From Dama dama (lineage: Eukaryota; Chordata; Mammalia; Artiodactyla; Cervidae), in assembly GCF_033118175.1 (NCBI RefSeq), contig NC_083714.1, positions 5,270,001 through 5,334,000 on the forward strand: a stretch of DNA of 64,000 bases. The letters are read 5' to 3'. Shown here piece by piece: positions 57,343 through 64,000 of this stretch. The notes under the pieces are model-generated. The model searched no databases. It was not told the origin of the DNA and worked only from the letters and a program-made list of their open reading frames with translations. A program made the translations under genes and the position numbers. Position 1 is the first letter of the stretch. Each line of letters opens with the position of its first letter.

Positions 57343-60200
57343 GAGACTGAACCAGTAATCAAAATCCTAGTACCAAACAGCTTCACTGGTGAATTCTACC
57401 AAATATTTAAAGAAAAATGAATGGCAATTCATCTCAAACTCTTCGAAAAAACTTAGAAAGGAACACTCGCAAACTCATTTTACAAGGCCAGCACTATCTT
57501 GATACCAAAGACAGATAGGGACACTATGAGAAAAGGAAACTAAACCAATACTCTTGATGAATATAGGTACAAAAATTCTAAAAAAAAAACACCAAATTGA
57601 ATTCGACAACACATCAAAACAATCACCATGACTAGGTGGGATTTATCCCTAGGAAGGAAGGATAGTTCAACTACACAAGTAGTTCAACATACACAGGTCA
57701 ATACATGTGATATACAATGTTAATAGAATGAAAACTATTTATGATCATCTCAAAAGATGCAGAAAATACAACTGACAAAATACAGCATAATTTCATGACA
57801 AAAACTCTCAACAGCTTGAATATTGAAAGAACTTACTTCAATATAATAAAGGCTATATATGTCAGACCCAGAGCTTAACATCATGCTCAATGGTGAAAGA
57901 TTGAGTCTTTCCTCTAATATCAGAAACAAGACAAGAGTGCCCACTTTCTCACTGTTACTCATAAAGTACTAGAAATCCTAGCTAGAGCAATCAGACAAGA
58001 CAAAGAAATAAAAAGGATCCAAAATGAAAAGGAAGAAGAAAAATTGCCATTATTTAAGATAATATGATATTATACATCAAACATCTCAAAGATTCAACCA
58101 GAAACTAATCCATGAATTCAGTCAAGTTGCAGGATGTAAAATCAACATACAGAAACCAGTTGTTTCTATATAACAACAAAATATCAAAAAAGTAATAAAA
58201 CTATCCCAATCACAATACCATAAAATAAAAAATATTTAGGAATAATTTTAACCAAGGAAATAAAGATCTGTGTGCTAAAAAACTACAAGACGTTGATTAA
58301 AGAAATTAAAGAAGATACAAACAAATGGAAATATATCCTATGTCCATGGATAAGAAAAATTAATAGTTAAAATGCTCATATTAGCCAAAGTCACCTACAG
58401 ATTCAATGCAATCTCCATCAAAATTCTAATGGCATTTTTGACAGAAATAGAAAAAAAAAATCCTAAAATGTGTACAAAACCGAAAAAGATCCCAAATAGC
58501 CAAAGAAATCCTGAGAAAGAAGAACAAGGGCAGAGGCATTAGACTTCCTGATTTCAAACTATACTAATAAAGCTAGAGTTATTAAAATAGTATTACCGGC
58601 AAAAATAGATACATGGACCAAAGTAACAAAATTGAAAGATCAGAAATAAACCCCCATGCATATGGTCAACTAAGATTTGACAAGAGAGTCAAGAATACTC
58701 AATAGAGGAAAGGATAACTTCTTCAAAAATGGTGTTCAGAAAACCACATGGATAACCACATGCAGAAACTGGAAATTGGACCCCAATATACATCACTCAA
58801 AAATTAATTTGAAATGGATAAAAGACTTAAACGTAAGACCTGAAGCCAATACACACCTAGAAGAAAATATAAGAAGAAAGCTCTTGACACTGGTCTTTGC
58901 AATGATACTTAGGATATCAAAAGCACAAGCAATGAAAGCAAAATCAGTAAGCTGGACTACATCAAACTAAAAAGCTTCTGGACAGGAAAAGTAACAATCA
59001 ACAAAATGAAAAGGTAACCTATAGAATGGGAGAAAACATTTATAAACCATATACTTGATAAGGGTTTATCATCCAAAATATATAAGGAATTAATACAACT
59101 CAATAACCAAAAAAAAAATCTGATTTAAAAATAGGCAGAGGAACGGAATAGAATTTTTCCAAAGAAGATATACAAATGGCGAGCAGGTACATTAAAAATG
59201 CTCAACATCACAAATCAACAGGGACATGCAAATAAAAACCACAATGAAATATCAACTTTATACCAATTAGAATGGCTATCAGCAAGAAGATAAGACATAA
59301 GTATTGATGAGCATATGGAGTAAAGGGAAGCCTTATGAACTGCTGGTGGAAATGTAAATTGGTTCAATCATCATCAAAAACAGCATGGAGTTTCCTTAAG
59401 AAATTAAAACTATAACTAACACATATATCTAGCAACTGCATTTCTGGGTATCCATCTAAAGGAAATGAAAGCAGGATATTGAAAGGATATCTGTACTCCC
59501 ATGTTTAGTGCAGCATTATTCACAACAGTCTAGATATGTAAATGAACTAAGTGCCCATCAATGGATGAATAGATAAAGAAGGCGTGGTGCATATATATAA
59601 TGGAATATTACTGAACCATGAGAAAGATGGAAGTCCTGTCATTTGCAACAGGGATGAATATTGAGGGCACCATGCTTAATGAGATAAGTTAGTCAAAGAA
59701 AGACAAATTTTGTATGACATTACTCATATGTGGAATCTAAAAATGTAAACCTTGTTGAACCAGAATGGTGAGTACCAAGACTGGGGGGAAAAGGAATCGG
59801 AGAGATGCTGTGAAAGGGTATAAATTTGCAACTAGAAGATTAATAAGTTCTGGACATCTAGTGTACAGCATGCTAATCATCATCAATAATATTGTATTAT
59901 ATACTTCAAAATCACTAAGGCCATATTTTATATAACTCCATTTATATGAAATGTCAAGAACAGGCAAATACATATACAAAGAAAGGAGATTAATTGCTGC
60001 TTAGGTCTGGAGGTTGAAGAGAAAAGAGGAGTGACTGTAAATGGGTACAGGATTTCTTTTGGGGATAATGAAAATGTTCTAAAATTGATTGTGAGATGAT
60101 TGTCACACAACTCTGTGGATACAGTAAAAACAGTTGGATTGTATAGGTTAAAAGGATGAATTGTATGGTATGTGAATTGCATCTCAATAAAGCTGCTAAA

Positions 60201-60599
60201 AAGAGAAAAGGAGAAGATTTGACATGTTTTTCCTACATTTTAAATTTGCTATTTCTATAATTCTAAAAATAAGTCATTTAAGAGGAGTTGATTAAAAGGG
60301 TTCATTTTCTGGGAACATTACACATCTGCAATAAATAATATTTCAGCAGTTGGCTGCTTCCACTTTCAAGCAAAATAAATATATTTGGTGACCAAAAAGA
60401 AAAATATTAGTAGTTTTTCATGAGGTTCTCTAGTCTGCATCTAGACATACAATCAAAATTAATATCAATGAAAGAAAATCCCTTCAAATAACCAACAGAC
60501 ATACATATTAAGAAATGCAAAAATGTTTCTGGCTTTTGATTATTAATCCCATTTCTTGGAATTAATCTCAACAAAACAACAAGAAAAATAAGCATGATG
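60201..60599. other. VAMP7 large intron, nothing recognised
   Basis: A/T-rich single-copy-looking DNA. The 62-codon frame at 60407-60595 (-) is unsupported. Confidence 0.5.
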
Positions 60600-60812
60600 C
60601 TCAGTTGTTAAGCTGTGTCTGACTCTTTGCAACCTCATGGACTGTAGCCCACCAGGCTCCTCTGTCTATGGGATTTGTCAGGCAAGAATACTGAAGTGGG
60701 TTCCCATTCCTCCTCCAGGGGATCTTCCCAACCCAGGGATTGAACCTGTGTCTCCTGAATCTACTGCATTTACAGGCAGATTCTTTACCCCTGTGCCACC
60801 TGAGAAGCCCAA
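60600..60812 (-). mobile_element. Bov-tA SINE, antisense
   Basis: CTCAGTTGTTAAGCTGTGTC to the head TGCCACCTGAGAAGCCC; full length, with a small internal insertion near the head. Confidence 0.9.
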
Positions 60813-61114
60813 GAAAAAATCATAGGCATAAAAATATTTATAACAGTACTGTTACTATAATAGAAACCTCTAAATCAGTGCTACCTAAGAGTGTCTGCTA
60901 CTGCTCAACTAAGCCTCAAATACACTGTTCAGTCGAATTAATGATTTCATAGAAAGATGTTCTCAGTGAAGGAAGCAGAGCATTGACTTACATTCTGGAG
61001 CAAGCTCCTTAAATTTTGAGTAATACTACTCTGCACCAAAGTGTCCAACATAAAGACATGATTGGCAAACTGTGATATAACTCAAAGAAATACTGTACAA
61101 GCATAGAACAGACT

Positions 61115-61350
61115 AACAACCAATAATAATTCAGCTCTTACTATGTACCAAGCACTGTACAAAGTATTATATATATATATATTACCATTTTTTATCCTGG
61201 TAAACTTAGGTTTTATTATCTCCTTTTTTTGCAGATAAAGGTCAGAAAGGTTAGAAGATTGATGAAGGCCTACCAGAAGGTAGGAAGTGAAATAAGGATT
61301 CAAACTCAGGCATATATGACTCCAAATCTTGATTACTATATTACACTGCC
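61115..61350 (+). mobile_element. MIR SINE with an AT microsatellite
   Basis: TACTATGTACCAAGCACTGT, then (AT)n at about 61168-61182, AGATAAAGGTCAGAAAGGTT and GAAATAAGGATTCAAACTC; typical MIR order. Confidence 0.75.
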
Positions 61351-61654
61351 TCCATAAAACTGAATATAAAATATGACTTTCAACTATGTAAACATATGAA
61401 TAAAAATTTAAAGTAAATGGAAATAAACTTTAGGATGGTGAGACAATAAATTTTTTAAAACATCTTTTCATTACTTTTAAGTGTTCTAATAGTAAGTGTA
61501 AAAGTAATTTAAATTGTAAATTCAAAATTTTAAGCAGATATTTGTAAAATGACATCGAAGGTAAACATTTTATAAAGCATTTATGTACTAATTTTTGTTC
61601 AATTTTATAAAAGAATTTATTGTATGTAAGATATTCCTTTACAAGATATATTTA

Positions 61655-61812
61655 ACAGTGGTTCTATAACTTGAGTATGCATTTGAATCCTTTGGAGGGC
61701 TTGGAAAACACGGATTTCCCACTCTAAGAGTTTCTGATTCAGTTGGCTTGGGGTGGGGCCTGAAAATCTGCATTTCTAACAGGTTCCCAGAGGATGGGAT
61801 TAATTTCTAGGT
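61655..61812 (+). mobile_element. MER5-type hAT remnant
   Basis: CAGTGGTTCTATAACTTGAG to GAAAATCTGCATTTCTAACAG; MER5A/B-like non-autonomous element. Confidence 0.8.
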
Positions 61813-62742
61813 TGTCTTTGGCCAGTCATTCTGACTCAGAATCCTTCCCAGTGGTGCAGGCATTGCTCAGCCAAGATGGATGCCAGTGAGAAGGATTCTA
61901 AGGAGGTTGTTGGACACATGCTGTCCCCTTTCCTGAACTATTCCAGCTAGTGGTGGCATATTAGTTCCATGTTCCTTACCGGGACCTCATGTTGTAAAAC
62001 AACTCCTGCAAACAGTTACTCTGGTGCCTGGCCAGGGTGGGCAGTTTCAGTCACTGTGCTTCCCCTAACAGAAAGGAGGTGGGAAGATGGTGGCCAGTGG
62101 TAGAGTCCAGCCACGAGGAGCAGAGGGAGTGAGATGAGATGGCACTGGAGGCAGAGCCTGAGACCAAAAAAAAGCCAAGGAAGAGCCTGAAGCTTTGGGA
62201 GCCATTTTACCTTTCACTGTTCACCTCAGTTCATTTAAAAATTTTATTTTAGAGAGGCAATTTTTGGGAGACTCCTGATAATCTTGGGAAGCCCCAAAAT
62301 ACCAAATGAAATAAGCATTCCACTCAGGTCTGGAAATTTTTGAGCTATTGTAATTAAATCTGGCTTTGAGGATATTAAGTTTGAGAATTTCAAAAGTTCC
62401 CCATTGGCCATTGGTATTCTAAATTGCCTTTGGGCAAGTCAGTCCATTTAGTTAGAAGGCGCATGAGCAAGGACCATTGCTTTTAAACATAAGATCAGCT
62501 GAAACCCTGTTGGGGAGAGTACCCTCAAAATATTTAGATAACTGGGATCTCAATTCTTAGAGGTTTTTCCCTAGAGTTTAAGAAATGATTTTAAACAGCT
62601 CAAACATTTTACTATTCAGACAGCTCAATTCAAACTACTTGCAAGTTAATCACAATCAACTCTAAGGAAACAGATTGATCCTGGATAAGTCAGGTGATAT
62701 GCTTCTTAAAGCCAGTTTCCAGCTGTAAAAACCTGGTACATG
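61813..62742. other. VAMP7 large intron, nothing recognised
   Basis: Mixed-composition single-copy-looking DNA with no repeat or coding exon I can name. Confidence 0.45.
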
Positions 62743-63215
62743 AAGCCAACAAAGGTCTGTCTAGTCAAAGCTATGGTTTTTCCAGTAGTCATGTATGGAT
62801 GTGACAGTTGGACCATAAAGAAGGCAGAGCACTGAAGAATTGATGCTTTTGAACTGTGGTGTTGGAGAAGACTCTTGAGAGTCCCTTGGACTGCAAGGAG
62901 ATCCAACCAGTCCATCCCAAAGGAAAGCAGTCCTGAATATTCATTGGAAGGACTGATGCTGAAGCCGAAACTCCAATACTTTGGCCACCTGATGCAAAGA
63001 ACTGAATCAATGGAAAAGACCCTGATGCTGGGAAAGATTGAAGGAGGGAGGAGAAGGGGGTGACCGAGGATAAGATGGTTGGATGGCATCACCGACTTGA
63101 TGGACATGAGTTTGAGTAAGCTCCAGGAGTTGGTGACAGACAGGGAAGCCTGGTGTGCTGCAGTCCATGGGGTTGCAAAGAGTCAGACATGACTGAGCGA
63201 CTGAACTGAACTGAA
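62743..63215 (+). mobile_element. BovB LINE 3-prime end
   Basis: From the KVCLVKAMVFPVVMYGC-type region to GAGCGACTGAACTGAACTGA. 5-prime truncated, with a good match to the other copies in the window. Confidence 0.92.
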
Positions 63216-63669
63216 CCCAGAGGATACTGATGCTGCTAGCCCAAGAACTACAATGTGAGAACTGGAGCTAGTAAAAAAATTAACATCATCCTAAATCTAA
63301 ATACCATCATTATAATCAATCAAAAAATAAACTTGATGTATTTTATTGGATTATTTTAATGTGCTATATAGGTTCTTGACAAAACACAGGCCAATGGAAT
63401 TTATGTCACAGTTCATTCTCTTGAAGAATACAACAGTCAGTTTTCTGATCCAATTATTTCTTTCAGTCAAGAGCTACAAACTTTATAAGGAGGTCAAAGA
63501 GTTATACTCTAAGTATCTATACCAATAATATCAACTATCTAGGTATTTCTAGCCCAAATTGACTGAATTATTCTAAATTGCTGCACTATTTAAGGGTCTT
63601 AGACATAAGTCTTGCTAAGTAAACTAACATATTTATTTTTAAAAAACATCTTTACGGAATTTGTTACAA
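63216..63669. other. VAMP7 large intron, nothing recognised
   Basis: A/T-rich single-copy-looking DNA. The 60-codon frame at 63346-63528 (+) has no recognisable product. Confidence 0.45.
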
Positions 63670-63803
63670 CACTGATTCTGGTTTATGCTTTGGTTTTTTT
63701 GTCTCAAGGCATGTGGGATCTCAGCTCCCCAAACAGGGGTTGAACCCTCATCCATTGCATTGGAAGGAGAAGTCTTAACCACTGGACCTCCAGGGAAGTC
63801 CCT
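63670..63803 (-). mobile_element. tRNA-Glu-derived SINE, antisense
   Basis: Reversed short SINE: GCATGTGGGATCTCAGCTCC to the head GACCTCCAGGGAAGTCCC, with a T-run at the left. Confidence 0.85.
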
Positions 63804-64000
63804 AAACTAACCAATTTAGAATGAAGAAAGTAATAAATGCTAAAAAAAGAAACTATTCATATAGCAGGCAGTATTAGAGGTAAGAAATATCCACAACTCA
63901 CCTGATAATTAGCTTCCAATATTAAGAATAAAGAAGTGCTATTTCAGTTTCTCTAGAATGATCTGACCCCAATCAAGTAATCTAATATCATTTTTGCCCA

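Larger units (their letters stand above)
52270..60200 (+). mobile_element. Near-full-length ancient L1 with four later insertions
   Basis: 5-prime UTR at about 52270-53200. The ORF1 region is at about 53200-54150 (53216-53431 and 53770-54000 are surviving frames). ORF2 runs from about 54640 (endonuclease, words TACTGCCTCCAAGAGACTC) through RT (about 56900-58000) to about 59700. The 3-prime end is at about 60200 (CAATAAAGCTGCTAAAAAG). It is interrupted by an L1 tail (54423-54624), BovB (55081-55814), Bov-tA (55848-55987) and Bov-tA (57075-57342). Without these it is about 6.6 kb, the size expected for L1. It has many stops and is inactive. It lies in the large VAMP7 intron, in the orientation opposite to VAMP7. 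Confidence 0.8.
31842..64000 (-). other. VAMP7: VAMP7 gene, 3-prime portion (last three coding exons; continues past the window)
   Basis: VAMP7 (also TI-VAMP, SYBL1) is a longin-domain R-SNARE that drives fusion of late endosomes, lysosomes and secretory vesicles with target membranes. The window contains the last three coding exons, corresponding to about residues 145-220 of the 220-residue protein. They cover the C-terminal half of the SNARE helix, the membrane-proximal linker, the transmembrane anchor and the short luminal tail. The introns between them are 12.4 kb and 3.8 kb. The longin domain and the zero-layer arginine belong to upstream exons, not seen here; the intron before 48222 is at least 15.8 kb. 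All splice sites follow the GT-AG rule and the reading frame is intact, so this is the genuine gene and not a retrocopy. Confidence 0.95.

Noticed and set aside
1..64000. CRISPR arrays, tRNA or rRNA genes, bacterial operons or phage modules
   Set aside because: None seen. The tRNA-like sequences are SINE heads, and the regular repeats are satellites or microsatellites.

Overview
The window is nuclear DNA from a ruminant, most likely a bovid. It is packed with BovB (RTE-type) LINE copies, tRNA-Glu-derived Bov-tA SINEs, older cetartiodactyl CHR-type SINEs, L1 pieces with the ruminant 3-prime end, and ERV LTRs. No bacterial, plasmid or viral gene organisation is present. Nearly all open frames are shadows of repeats, low-complexity DNA or GC-rich DNA. 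Repeat family names come from recognising their sequence, not from a database search. The two recognisable genes, VAMP7 and a CTAG/LAGE3-family gene, both have X-linked human relatives (VAMP7 in human Xq PAR2, CTAG/LAGE3 in Xq28). The window is therefore probably from the X chromosome or a pseudoautosomal segment; that placement is inference.

Layout. (1) 1-8203: a large inverted repeat. Positions 1-2262 are the reverse complement of 5942-8203, with no difference in the stretches compared. The 3.7 kb spacer holds BovB pieces, an ERV LTR end and a degenerate tandem repeat; the arms hold a related tandem repeat. The left arm runs off the window edge. (2) 8204-11.9 kb: the rest of a BovB, a solo ERV LTR at about 9.84-10.24 kb, and a CA-rich minisatellite at 11.48-11.91 kb. 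(3) 12.1-13.8 kb: a compact three-exon CTAG/LAGE3-family (NY-ESO-1-like) gene on the + strand, with GC-rich upstream DNA, a CTCF-like motif and a poly(A) signal. Its predicted product is 198 residues and shows no disabling change. (4) 14-31.8 kb: LINE, SINE and LTR mosaic, a 2.9 kb GC-rich stretch poor in repeats, then the 3-prime flank and UTR of VAMP7. (5) 31.84-64 kb: the 3-prime part of VAMP7 on the - strand. The last three coding exons are at 48155-48222, 35704-35796 and 31842-31910; the earlier exons lie beyond the right edge. Its introns hold a nested mariner in a BovB, Bov-tA copies and a near-full-length ancient L1 (about 52.3-60.2 kb) with four later insertions.

The CTAG/LAGE3-family gene and VAMP7 are convergent, their 3-prime ends about 18 kb apart. 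VAMP7 is a vesicle R-SNARE. CTAG/LAGE3 proteins carry a Pcc1-like (KEOPS) fold and the CTAG members are testis-restricted in humans. No functional link between the two is apparent; they are neighbours only. I found no new multi-gene system. The points most worth a second look are the near-perfect palindrome with its tandem-repeat content, the intact CTAG-like gene with its CTCF-like site, and several nested insertions with clear target-site duplications.
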